A DNA stretch of 11,137 bases from Methanosphaera sp. SHI613 (GCA_003266145.1 MVJJ01000175.1:1-11137); one strand, 5' to 3'. Shown: positions 1 to 5,607, counted from the first letter of the stretch. Notes: a model not told the origin generated them from the sequence alone. Numbers and translations are program-made.

Positions 1-625
1 TGTCAATCATTATTCTCGTGTTAAAATGTCCACTTGTTCTGACATTCTCTGGTATGAGTGCATCCATCTTTTTGCTGTTGAACTGATATCTTGCAATGGA
101 TCTTAAATCATGAATTTTATGTTTGTTGTTTGGTACTTTATCCGCTTTTTTAACTTCATTTTTTAAATTGTTCAATGATTCGGTTGAGCGTGTGTTGTCA
201 TCCAGACATGTGTAGACCACATTATCCAGGTATTCTTCACAAGCTTTTTTGTAACCACCGGCTACATGTGCTATCACTTTATGATCTTTAGCATAATCTT
301 TGATAGCTTTACCTGCCATTTTAATTTCCTCATCAGACCAGTCTCCAGTAGTTGAAGCATCATATGACTGAATAGGGTATGTTTTCTCCATTTCTCTTGG
401 ACATATTCCAAAAGGTGATGTAAGTATGACTTCCTGTAATCCTTTGGAGTATTTTCTAAATAAAGTATGTGATTTTGATTGAGAGTACGGCTTTTTCATA
501 CTGCATGGAAATACCACAATCGTATCAGTATACGGTTCCAATAGTTTCATCCTGTTTTGCCATCTTACAACTTCTGGTCTATGGAGTGATAATTCTGTTA
601 CGCATGGAATTTTCGCATATTTCAT
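1..625 (-). CDS. arcS: Archaeosine synthase (ArcS/TgtA2) core domain, partial at the left edge
   Basis: The first 208 codons are visible; the frame is still open at base 1, so the C-terminus (where this family usually has a PUA domain) lies outside. Residues 40-53 match the ArcS signature PC-X3-KPY-X2-S-X2-H exactly (PCSMKKPYSQSKSH). The preceding LSLHRPEVVRWQ and the following SPFGICPRE also fit the DUF5591 core. ArcS converts preQ0 at position 15 of archaeal tRNA to archaeosine, after TgtA inserts preQ0. The ATG at 625 is well supported because an in-frame TAA lies at 641-643, 15 bases upstream. From family knowledge, long euryarchaeal ArcS has a degenerate TGT-like domain before this core; here the core starts within about 40 residues of the N-terminus, so that domain is absent or encoded elsewhere. 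A T-run and a TATA-like element separate it from the upstream reductase gene, so it probably has its own promoter. Identity is firm; domain loss is inference. Confidence 0.85.
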   Translation of the reverse strand, partial: MKYAKIPCVTELSLHRPEVVRWQNRMKLLEPYTDTIVVFPCSMKKPYSQSKSHTLFRKYSKGLQEVILTSPFGICPREMEKTYPIQSYDASTTGDWSDEEIKMAGKAIKDYAKDHKVIAHVAGGYKKACEEYLDNVVYTCLDDNTRSTESLNNLKNEVKKADKVPNNKHKIHDLRSIARYQFNSKKMDALIPENVRTSGHFNTRIMID

Positions 626-652
626 AATAATTTCTTTCCATTAAATTTTTGT

Positions 653-661
653 AAAAAAAAA
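653..661 (-). terminator. T-run terminator after the geranylgeranyl reductase gene
   Basis: On the minus strand a run of nine T lies about 14 bases after the reductase stop codon. No strong hairpin precedes it. Archaeal RNA polymerase commonly terminates at such U-tracts without a stem-loop, so this is a likely end of the SWIM-to-reductase transcript, though read-through into arcS is possible. Confidence 0.5.
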
Positions 662-670
662 TATAATTAG
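661..670 (-). promoter_or_regulatory. Candidate TATA box for arcS
   Basis: The minus strand reads CTAATTATAT, about 36-45 bases before the arcS ATG. A start about 25 bases downstream would give a leader of roughly 10-20 bases. It overlaps the T-run of the upstream gene, and in AT-rich DNA this match alone is weak. Confidence 0.3.
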
Positions 671-674
671 GTTT

Positions 675-1859
675 TTAGAATAATTTACCTAATTTAAGAA
701 GAGCTTTAGGGGATACTTTTATTAAAAGTTTAATCATGGTTTTAGGACTAATTTCATCTACCTTTTGTTTGACAAATTCATGGGCGATGTCATTTAATTC
801 ATCATCATTCAATGATAATAAATATTCCTTAGCCTTTTTATATTTTTCATATCCTTCACCGATATTCTCATCGGTTAATTTTACATATTCCTGAAGATTT
901 TTGGCACTGTAATCTCCACTTTCAATTGCATCAGCAGCAACTATACCTGCATATGCTCCAGATTCCAGTGCACTGTTGATTCCACCACCGGTTAATGGAT
1001 TGACAAAACCAGCGGCATCACCGACTACTAAAATATTGTCTCCTACACGTTCTTTGATTAATCCACCAACAGGGTCTCCCCCCATGTTTATCTCAACAGC
1101 CTGTGCATTCTTAGTTTCAGGACAAGTTTTTACGAATTCATCCAAATGCTCAAGTGCTGTTTTATCGGTATGTGTTTTTAGGACACCAATACCTACATTT
1201 GCAATATCTTCACCCTTAGGGAAAATCCATGTATATCCACCAGGGGCTACACTTCCGAAGTATAACTGTATAACATTGTTGTTTTCCATTTCAACTCCGG
1301 CCATTTCATATTGTACACAGGATTCCATGTTGTCAAATTTTGTATTACAATCCAGTCCTGCCCATCTACCGACACGTGATTCAGGACCATCAGCAGCAAT
1401 AACAATCTTTGCATGTATTTTAACTTCCTCACCCATGTGTTCGGCTGTTATTATGACTCCATCATCCACACGTTCGAAGGCGGTTGCACGTGTACGTATC
1501 ATTATTTTTGCTCCTGCACGTGCTGCATCCATTGCCATGTGTTTATCAAATACCTTTCTTTCTAAGACATAACCTGATTCAGGTATGTCGATGGTGTCTT
1601 CATCTAACCATACACTTGTTTGATCAGGTGAAACAAGTCTAACTCCCGTTGATCTTCTTGCTATCCATCTTGGGTCAGGGTTTATTCCTAGTTCTTCAAG
1701 GCCTGATTTGGATACTCCTTCAGCACATCTTTTTGGAGATCCTATTTCAGCTTTTTTATCTATTAAAAGTACTTTAGCACCATGTTTTGCAGCTTCTCTA
1801 GCAGCTAAAGAACCACCAGGTCCTGCTCCGACAACAACGATGTCTGTTTCAATATCCAT
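675..1859 (-). CDS. Geranylgeranyl reductase (digeranylgeranylglycerophospholipid reductase)
   Basis: This 394-residue FAD enzyme saturates the geranylgeranyl chains of archaeal ether lipids at the membrane. Residues 11-20 (GAGPGGSLAA) form the Rossmann dinucleotide-binding motif. KRCAEGVS at 43-50 is the conserved cysteine-containing segment of archaeal reductases. The AADGPESR stretch near 155-162 and GDAAGFVNPLTGGGI at 280-294 are the second and third FAD-binding motifs of the GGR/PHBH-type flavoprotein family. Length is normal for the family. The start is set by a GGTGAT ribosome-binding site 7 bases upstream, which overlaps the stop of the ferredoxin gene; the gap between the genes is 8 bases. 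In Methanosarcina acetivorans a neighbouring ferredoxin is known to support full reduction by this enzyme, so the pairing here suggests the same electron route. The lysine-rich, hydrophobic C-terminus (about 370-394) could help membrane contact; that is inference. Confidence 0.92.
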   Translation of the reverse strand: MDIETDIVVVGAGPGGSLAAREAAKHGAKVLLIDKKAEIGSPKRCAEGVSKSGLEELGINPDPRWIARRSTGVRLVSPDQTSVWLDEDTIDIPESGYVLERKVFDKHMAMDAARAGAKIMIRTRATAFERVDDGVIITAEHMGEEVKIHAKIVIAADGPESRVGRWAGLDCNTKFDNMESCVQYEMAGVEMENNNVIQLYFGSVAPGGYTWIFPKGEDIANVGIGVLKTHTDKTALEHLDEFVKTCPETKNAQAVEINMGGDPVGGLIKERVGDNILVVGDAAGFVNPLTGGGINSALESGAYAGIVAADAIESGDYSAKNLQEYVKLTDENIGEGYEKYKKAKEYLLSLNDDELNDIAHEFVKQKVDEISPKTMIKLLIKVSPKALLKLGKLF

Positions 1860-1867
1860 CTAATCAC

Positions 1868-2032
1868 CTATTCCATTGTAAGTGCAGCTACTGGGCATGT
1901 TCTTACACATAAACCACATTTGGTGCATTTTTCATCATCAATAACTATTTTTAGTTCTTGTACATCTATGGCATCTGCTACACATACTCCTGCACATGCT
2001 CCACAGTATAAACAATTATCGTTAATAATCAT
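1868..2032 (-). CDS. Small 2x[4Fe-4S] ferredoxin, probable electron donor to the reductase
   Basis: The 54-residue protein MIINDNCLYCGACAGVCVAD... carries two CxxCxxCxxxC motifs: C7, C10, C13, C17 and C36, C39, C42, C46. Each should supply three ligands to one [4Fe-4S] cluster and the fourth to the other, as in clostridial-type ferredoxins. The second motif ends in the usual CP; the first ends in CV, a small departure. The start at 2032 is decided by a strong GAGGAG ribosome-binding site inside the last codons of the zinc-ribbon gene, which ends 2 bases upstream. The reductase gene follows after 8 bases. The protein is cytoplasmic and has no extra domain. Delivery of electrons to geranylgeranyl reductase is inferred from adjacency and from the Methanosarcina precedent; the cluster type follows directly from the cysteines. 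Confidence 0.9.
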   Translation of the reverse strand: MIINDNCLYCGACAGVCVADAIDVQELKIVIDDEKCTKCGLCVRTCPVAALTME

Positions 2033-2034
2033 AA

Positions 2035-2250
2035 TTACTCCTCACTATCTTCAGCTTCTTGTGCTCTTCTCATATCAATAGCTTCATCTCTAGTAATGAA
2101 GATATGGCCACAATTGGTACATTTTAATTCACCATTAGCACCATATGCATTAAATTCTCTTTCAAAATCTCTATGTTGTGTTTTATCTTTAGAACCGCAT
2201 TTAGGGCATGGTTTTAATAAATCTTCAATTTTCATAATACTACTCTTCAT
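2035..2250 (-). CDS. Small zinc-ribbon protein of unknown function
   Basis: Up to 71 residues, with two CxxC knuckles: C15/C18 in CPKCGS and C44/C47 in CTNCGH. They are 25 residues apart, the pattern of a zinc ribbon. The tail (about 55-71) is charged and acidic (RRAQEAEDSEE). No catalytic domain is visible. Two starts are possible: ATG at 2250, one base after the SWIM gene's stop, or ATG at 2235 (MKIEDLLK), five codons later; neither has a clear ribosome-binding site. The short form would keep both knuckles. It lies 2 bases upstream of the ferredoxin ATG and carries that gene's ribosome-binding site in its last codons, so the two are almost certainly co-transcribed. Its role is unknown; nucleic-acid or protein binding is the general expectation for such ribbons. 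Confidence 0.7.
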   Translation of the reverse strand: MKSSIMKIEDLLKPCPKCGSKDKTQHRDFEREFNAYGANGELKCTNCGHIFITRDEAIDMRRAQEAEDSEE

Positions 2251-2251
2251 A

Positions 2252-2530
2252 TTATTTATTATTCAAATCATTCAATATATCCAGAAGTTTAAACTGTGCT
2301 GCTTGTAAGTGTTTACAGTAAAAGCTTCCTGGTTCACGTTGATTTCTATACTGATAATCAGCACAATCACAATTCCAAAAACCATAAATCATTGAAACCA
2401 AATAATAATCATTTTTCTTATTATTTTTTACTTTAAATAATGCATGTCCAGACTCATAATGTTCTACAATAACATCATCATTCTTGTATAATTCATATCC
2501 TTGAAGTATTCTGTCTGCCATCATTATCAT
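2252..2530 (-). CDS. Small SWIM zinc-finger protein
   Basis: About 92 residues. The SWIM pattern CxC...CxH is seen as C54, C56, C72 and H74 (NCDCADYQ ... FYCKHLQA), with alanine A77 three residues after the histidine. CxC...CxHxxA is the extended form described for the Sws1/Shu2 family, whose archaeal members have been linked to RadA/Rad51-type proteins. The protein is essentially this one domain, so it probably works as a DNA- or protein-binding partner. Starts at 2530, 2524 or 2521 are possible (MIMMADRI); no Shine-Dalgarno sequence is seen, but a TATA box at 2551-2560 would place transcription start within a few bases of 2530, suggesting a leaderless message. It is first in the run SWIM, zinc ribbon, ferredoxin, reductase. 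The SWIM call is strong; the link to recombination is family-level inference, since no recA-like gene is in this window. Confidence 0.78.
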   Translation of the reverse strand: MIMMADRILQGYELYKNDDVIVEHYESGHALFKVKNNKKNDYYLVSMIYGFWNCDCADYQYRNQREPGSFYCKHLQAAQFKLLDILNDLNNK

Positions 2531-2550
2531 TCTATGGTTTATTAATATTT

Positions 2551-2560
2551 ATTTATATCA
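2551..2560 (-). promoter_or_regulatory. TATA box of the SWIM-to-reductase operon
   Basis: The minus strand reads TGATATAAAT here. Its centre is about 25 bases from position 2530, the first possible ATG of the SWIM gene, which is the normal TATA-to-start distance in archaea. Together with the missing ribosome-binding site this points to a leaderless or nearly leaderless transcript. Confidence 0.5.
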
Positions 2561-2616
2561 TTACATTTTATTAATGTTTTTGATAATAATTTTTCAATTG
2601 ATACTGGTGTGATGAT

Positions 2617-2633
2617 TTACTTTTTGAAAGTAA
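2617..2633. repeat. Small perfect inverted repeat
   Basis: TTACTTT (2617-2623) and AAAGTAA (2627-2633) are perfectly complementary around a 3-base centre. It lies between the divergently oriented SWIM promoter and the plus-strand TATA box at 2672, so an operator-like site is conceivable, but such short AT-rich palindromes arise easily by chance. Confidence 0.3.
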
Positions 2634-2671
2634 GACTGTATTTGGAGTATTGTCTATGTTTTTTACTTTTT

Positions 2672-2679
2672 TTTATATA
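2672..2679 (+). promoter_or_regulatory. Strong plus-strand TATA box with no intact gene downstream
   Basis: TTTATATA, followed by AAAG and a run of five G, is close to the archaeal TATA consensus. Transcription would begin near 2703. The only plus-strand coding signals downstream are a 36-codon frame from an ATG at 2764 (ending at 2874) and the remnant frame ending at 2999. It may be the surviving promoter of the broken gene or the promoter of a non-coding RNA. The element is nearly self-complementary, so direction is not certain. Confidence 0.35.
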
Positions 2680-2763
2680 AAAGAGGGGGTGCGACAATTC
2701 CATTTCAGAGTTTTCGTTATTACATCAAAAACTTAAAATTCAGTTAATATAAAAGTGGTAGTT

Positions 2764-2999
2764 ATGGCTATTATTATTTATATTGGGTTGGAGAAAAAAG
2801 AAGGATACACTAATGCATATTATCAGAAGATAGTGGAGTCGATGGTGACGGGAAGGATATCCAATCAATTTTAAAACATCATAAAGAATTATTTAATGAA
2901 ATATTCAATCTATTAAACATGAAAAATAAGTCAAATACACCATTTAAACTTCTTTTTTATCTACAAGATTCAAAAACAATATTTAAGAATGAAATTTAG
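2764..2999 (+). pseudogene. Possible remnant of a broken coding sequence (unidentified)
   Basis: Two overlapping frames look like pieces of a decayed gene. The first opens with ATG at 2764 (MAIIIYIGLEKKEGYTNAYY...) and ends at 2874 after 36 codons. The second is open from 2814 to a TAG at 2997-2999 with no ATG at its beginning; its last 57 codons (from DSGVDGDGKDIQSIL at 2829 to FKNEI) have a protein-like composition: a charged, helical middle part and no low-complexity runs. A hairpin covers the second frame's stop codon, as at a true gene end. I do not recognise the family; a transposon-gene tail is one possibility, but no transposase motif or flanking repeat was found. The alternative is chance open frames in AT-rich DNA. 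Confidence 0.3.
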
Positions 3000-3013
3000 A
3001 TTTTATTATCTAA
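2996..3013 (+). repeat. Hairpin over the stop codon of the remnant frame
   Basis: TTAGAT (2996-3001) pairs perfectly with ATCTAA (3008-3013) across a 6-base T-rich loop. The stem contains the TAG of the remnant frame. It may be a leftover terminator stem, although no T-run follows directly. Confidence 0.3.
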
Positions 3014-3272
3014 TTTCCTGCATGTTTTTGTATTACTCTATTTTGCTATTTATATTGTAAAAATTACCATATTGAGATCTTGATTTATATATTAATTCTT
3101 GATATTGTATTAGAATTCAATATGACATATGTACTTTTTTTATTTTAATTTTTACTTCAAGATTATCAATGTTTTTCCCGAAATAAAACCTCCTTATTCA
3201 TTTTATTGCCTTTGTTTTTTACTTCTTTTTTCATATAAACCTATGATAATCTTTAATATCCCTCCCCCCCAT

Positions 3273-3316
3273 TAGGAGTAATTGTTAGGTACTCCTATTT
3301 TTAATATTTTTTTATT
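3273..3316 (+). terminator. Orphan plus-strand hairpin with T-rich tail
   Basis: TAGGAGTA (3273-3280) and TACTCCTA (3290-3297) form a perfect 8-bp stem with a 9-base loop, followed at once by a T-rich tract (TTTTTAATATTTTTTT). This is a textbook intrinsic terminator shape on the plus strand. No gene ends just upstream on that strand: the nearest open frame stops at 2999. A C-rich run (about 3260-3270) lies just before the stem, and a TATA-like TTCATATAAA sits near 3230. It could close a non-coding RNA or be a relic of the lost gene. Confidence 0.45.
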
Positions 3317-3540
3317 TTTCATCCACAAATTGTGGTACTGTTTTGTTGAAATGATTAAATATTTTGATATTCCTTATTACTGGGCATTTCATGATGATTT
3401 TGTAGTGTAGCGTAACGGGCAGTCTTTTTTTATATTATGTTTTAATTGATTTCATCAGACAAGTATTATCTTTTGACTAGAATTATCGTATTATGAGTCA
3501 ATATCACTTAAATCTATGCAGTCATCAAGTCTTCTAATTA

Positions 3541-3570
3541 AAAAACACAGTGATTTTCCGAATCATTGTG
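3541..3570 (-). terminator. Hairpin terminator of the sfsA gene
   Basis: Read on the minus strand, CACAATGATT (3570-3561) pairs with AATCACTGTG (3555-3546) in a 10-bp stem with one G-T wobble and a 5-base loop, followed by six T (3545-3540). The stem includes the TGA stop of the gene at 3563-3565. Stem plus T-run is the bacterial-style layout, less usual in archaea, where a U-tract alone often suffices. Confidence 0.6.
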
Positions 3571-4285
3571 GATTAAACTTTAATTTCAGCTGTCCTCCAT
3601 ATTTTAAAGTGAGGGTATTATCAGAATATTCCGTTAAAATGTGCACGGGATATATCTTAACATTTTTAGCATATGCTTCTTCCAAGCTTTTACTAAATGC
3701 GAAATCAGTATCATAATTTGGCGTAAATATTTTAGCATTATTTTGGAGGATAAGTATTATTATTGCACTATCATTATTTTCCTCTTTGATTTTAATCAGT
3801 TCATCCACATGCTTTTTTCCACGGGTAGTGGGAGCATCAGGAAATTTTGCCGTTTGGTCTACCACAAGGGTACATCCTTTAACTTCCAGATATAACTCAT
3901 TATTCGTATCATCACACAATAAAAAATCTAATCGGCTATTTCCATAGGTATACTCCGCTTGTTTTACATCATATTTCTTCAGTTGATCGATTTTTTTCTC
4001 AGCAATCAATTCTTTGACTAAACTATTATGAAAGCTGCTGTTTAGAAGTACCCAGTTGTCTTCATGAAATATTGCAATCATATTATATGCAGTTTTACGA
4101 TTGGTTTTCTTATAATCTTCCACATATTCTACTAGAATGTCCCTGTTTTCTATCAGCAATTCCTTTAATCTTCCCGGATCGTGCAGATGAGCTAATTGAA
4201 TGCTGTTGTCATCATCGATAAATTCGACGGTAAATCTGTTTGGCCTACTTTTATATTTAACTTTTTTAAGATTTTTTATCTTCAT
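3563..4285 (-). CDS. sfsA: SfsA family protein (sugar fermentation stimulation protein homolog)
   Basis: The 240-residue protein shows the family's marks in order: HLHDPGR at 33-39, SRLDFLL at 117-123, LEVKGCTL at 133-140, and FPDAPTTRGKKHVDEL at 148-163. D120, E134 and K136 form the D...ExK core of the PD-(D/E)xK nuclease fold that SfsA shares; the first part (about 10-80) corresponds to its OB-like DNA-binding domain. Length is normal and the catalytic core is intact. The E. coli protein was named for raising maltose gene expression and binds DNA; the archaeal role is unknown, so nuclease or DNA-binding activity is inference. The ATG at 4285 has no clear ribosome-binding site; a TATA-like element about 22-30 bases upstream suggests a leaderless message. 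The gene stands alone, divergent from the SIS gene and closed by its own hairpin. Confidence 0.9.
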   Translation of the reverse strand: MKIKNLKKVKYKSRPNRFTVEFIDDDNSIQLAHLHDPGRLKELLIENRDILVEYVEDYKKTNRKTAYNMIAIFHEDNWVLLNSSFHNSLVKELIAEKKIDQLKKYDVKQAEYTYGNSRLDFLLCDDTNNELYLEVKGCTLVVDQTAKFPDAPTTRGKKHVDELIKIKEENNDSAIIILILQNNAKIFTPNYDTDFAFSKSLEEAYAKNVKIYPVHILTEYSDNTLTLKYGGQLKLKFNPQ

Positions 4286-4303
4286 GTTATTATTTCTACA
4301 TTT

Positions 4304-4316
4304 GTTTATTAAATAA
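4304..4316 (-). promoter_or_regulatory. Candidate TATA box for sfsA
   Basis: The minus strand reads CTTATTTAATAAA, 19-31 bases before the sfsA ATG. That distance would start transcription close to the start codon and agrees with the lack of a ribosome-binding site. Confidence 0.35.
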
Positions 4317-4363
4317 GATTATTCTATGAAATCAATGCTTCTATGATATTTTATTAAAGAATA

Positions 4364-4372
4364 TTATAAATA
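4364..4372 (+). promoter_or_regulatory. Candidate TATA box for the SIS isomerase gene
   Basis: TTATAAATA is a good archaeal TATA match. Transcription from about 4395 would leave a leader of some 45 bases carrying the GGAG site at 4431-4434. A second AT-rich element at 4411-4420 is closer to the gene but would start transcription beyond the ribosome-binding site. Confidence 0.4.
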
Positions 4373-4442
4373 AGTTAAAAAACATAACTATAATAAATAG
4401 CAATATATTATTAAATATAAAACGAAAGATGGAGTAAATGTG

Positions 4443-5450
4443 ATGAAATATGAAATGTATCAAGAAATAATGGAGCAGCCATTATCTCTTAAAAATACAA
4501 TTGAATCAGAGAAGGAACATTTGGAATCCATATCCGAGATTTATTCTAAATTCGATAAAATATTTCTAATTGGTTGCGGAAGTTCAATATCAACATGTTA
4601 TTCAATTAAAGATGCTATTAAATCATTTTCTACAATAAATATTGACGTACAGACGGGATTCGAATTTGTAAATCATCAAATGTTGGAAAAGGATAGTAAT
4701 GTCGGATTGATAGTAACATCCCAATCTGGTGAAACCGCAGATACATTAGCAGCTTTAAGGAAAGCAAAGGAATACAATATAACAACGGTATCAATAACTA
4801 ACAATGCAGAAAGTTCAATGGCAAAGGAAGCAGACCACTCTGTTGTAACATTATGTGGTGAAGAACATGCTATTTTAGGTACAAAGACTTATATAACTCA
4901 ATTATTTTCATTGTATGTTATATTCTTCTCAATGATTAAATCTCAAAGAACGGAAGAAATGTTAAATCAGTTATATCAATTACCAGAGTTAGTTGAAAGT
5001 TTAATCGAATCAACTCAAGAGGATGCAAAGGAATTAGCTCAGAAAAACAAGGATGTTGATATATTCTATTGTATGGGAAGTGGATTGAATTATGGATTAG
5101 CATATAAATTGGCAATGACAATGTTTATGGAAGGAGCAGAAAAACATGCTTGTCCATTATATTCAGGAGAATTTAGGCATGGACTAATTGAAAGAGTAGA
5201 AAAAGGTGTCAGTGTTGTATTTATCAAATCAAATGATGAAGCAGATGATATCACACCTAAGGCAATAAAATTCTGTGAAGGAATAGAAGTAAACAATATC
5301 ATATTCAATCAAGAAGACTATGCTGATGTAGACCCATTATTAACTCCATTTATATTGCTAATACCATTAGAATGGTTCATATACCACTTATCCATATTCA
5401 ATGGATTAGATCCGGGAAGTACAAGACATATAGGAAAGATACGCTATTAA
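4443..5450 (+). CDS. Stand-alone GlmS-type sugar-phosphate isomerase (double SIS domain)
   Basis: About 335 residues carrying two SIS (sugar isomerase) domains and no glutaminase domain. KYEMYQEIMEQP at the N-terminus resembles the entry to the isomerase half of GlmS. IFLIGCGSS (about 40-48) and TSQSGETADT (about 92-101) are the phosphosugar-binding loops of the first SIS domain; FYCMGSG (about 208-214) and GEFRHGLIERV (about 242-252) belong to the second, the latter matching the GE-x-HG segment of GlmS, AgaS and FrlB relatives. The likely substrate is an amino-sugar or fructosamine phosphate. Glucosamine-6-phosphate deaminase of the Thermococcus type, also a lone GlmS isomerase domain, is one candidate; the exact reaction cannot be read from sequence. 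ATG at 4443 is preferred over GTG at 4440 because GGAG at 4431-4434 then has 8-base spacing. It is followed by a terminator-like element, so it is probably transcribed alone. Confidence 0.85.
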   Translation: MKYEMYQEIMEQPLSLKNTIESEKEHLESISEIYSKFDKIFLIGCGSSISTCYSIKDAIKSFSTINIDVQTGFEFVNHQMLEKDSNVGLIVTSQSGETADTLAALRKAKEYNITTVSITNNAESSMAKEADHSVVTLCGEEHAILGTKTYITQLFSLYVIFFSMIKSQRTEEMLNQLYQLPELVESLIESTQEDAKELAQKNKDVDIFYCMGSGLNYGLAYKLAMTMFMEGAEKHACPLYSGEFRHGLIERVEKGVSVVFIKSNDEADDITPKAIKFCEGIEVNNIIFNQEDYADVDPLLTPFILLIPLEWFIYHLSIFNGLDPGSTRHIGKIRY

Positions 5451-5476
5451 TATCTTCCATTATGGCTTATTTTTTT
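5433..5476 (+). terminator. Terminator of the SIS isomerase gene
   Basis: GGAAAGAT (5433-5440) and ATCTTCC (5452-5458) form an imperfect stem with one bulged A, spanning the stop codon. A run of seven T follows at 5470-5476. The stem is weak and 11 bases from the T-run, so the T-run itself is probably the active part. Confidence 0.4.
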
Positions 5477-5554
5477 CACTTAACCTCCACATTAAAATTT
5501 AATTTTTTCTAAAACTATAGTATACTTTAAATTATATTAATAATAAAAGTATAA

Positions 5555-5565
5555 TTATAATAAAA
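5555..5565 (+). promoter_or_regulatory. Candidate TATA box for the DUF1611-sepF operon
   Basis: TTATAATAAAA lies so that transcription would begin near 5585, giving a leader of about 20 bases that still includes the GGAG ribosome-binding site at 5591-5594. The whole of 5520-5580 is AT-rich, so other boxes, for example TTTAAATTA at 5526-5534, are possible. Confidence 0.3.
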
Positions 5566-5590
5566 TAATTTATCAATTAATAATTATCTT

Positions 5591-5607
5591 GGAGAAGTGA
5601 TTTTTTG
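5591..5607 (+). promoter_or_regulatory. Ribosome-binding site that sets a UUG start
   Basis: GGAGAAGTGA ends 4 bases before the UUG at 5605-5607. GGAG and GTGA are the two halves of the archaeal anti-Shine-Dalgarno target GGAGGTGAT, here with AA replacing one base pair of it. It decides the start, since no in-frame ATG or GTG lies near. Confidence 0.55.

Larger units (their letters stand above)
2531..3545. other. Gene-poor AT-rich stretch of about 1 kb
   Basis: No intact gene of ordinary size is seen on either strand. The stretch holds the SWIM promoter (2551-2560), a small hairpin (2617-2633), a plus-strand TATA box (2672-2679), a coding remnant (2829-2999), a hairpin over its stop codon (2996-3013), a plus-strand hairpin with T-rich tail (3273-3316), and a short palindrome CCACAA-A-TTGTGG at 3323-3335. 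Two GC-rich islets stand out from the AT background: five G at about 2685-2689 and a C-rich run at about 3260-3270. From about 3015 to 3230 and from 3340 to 3530 I see only AT-rich sequence with no convincing signal. Confidence 0.6.

Noticed and set aside
976..1572. Long plus-strand open frame opposite the reductase gene
   Set aside because: It is antisense to a strongly conserved flavoprotein gene, has no ribosome-binding site, and its translation is serine/threonine/proline-rich without any motif.
2604..2640. C/D-box guide RNA suggested by GTGATGA at 2609-2615
   Set aside because: No CTGA D box or internal D'/C' pair is found at the right spacing; another ATGATGA near 3391 also lacks one.
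2680..3320. Insertion sequence spanning the gene-poor region
   Set aside because: I looked for the GGGGGTGCGAC end in inverted form on the other side and for a target-site duplication and found neither; no transposase motif is readable.
3395..3440. Possible tRNA or structured RNA around GTAGCGTAACGGGCAGTC
   Set aside because: No acceptor stem, T-loop or anticodon arm can be folded from this stretch; it is just less AT-rich than its surroundings.
3516..3895. Plus-strand open frames opposite sfsA
   Set aside because: The opposite strand encodes an SfsA protein with all family motifs, while these frames show none.
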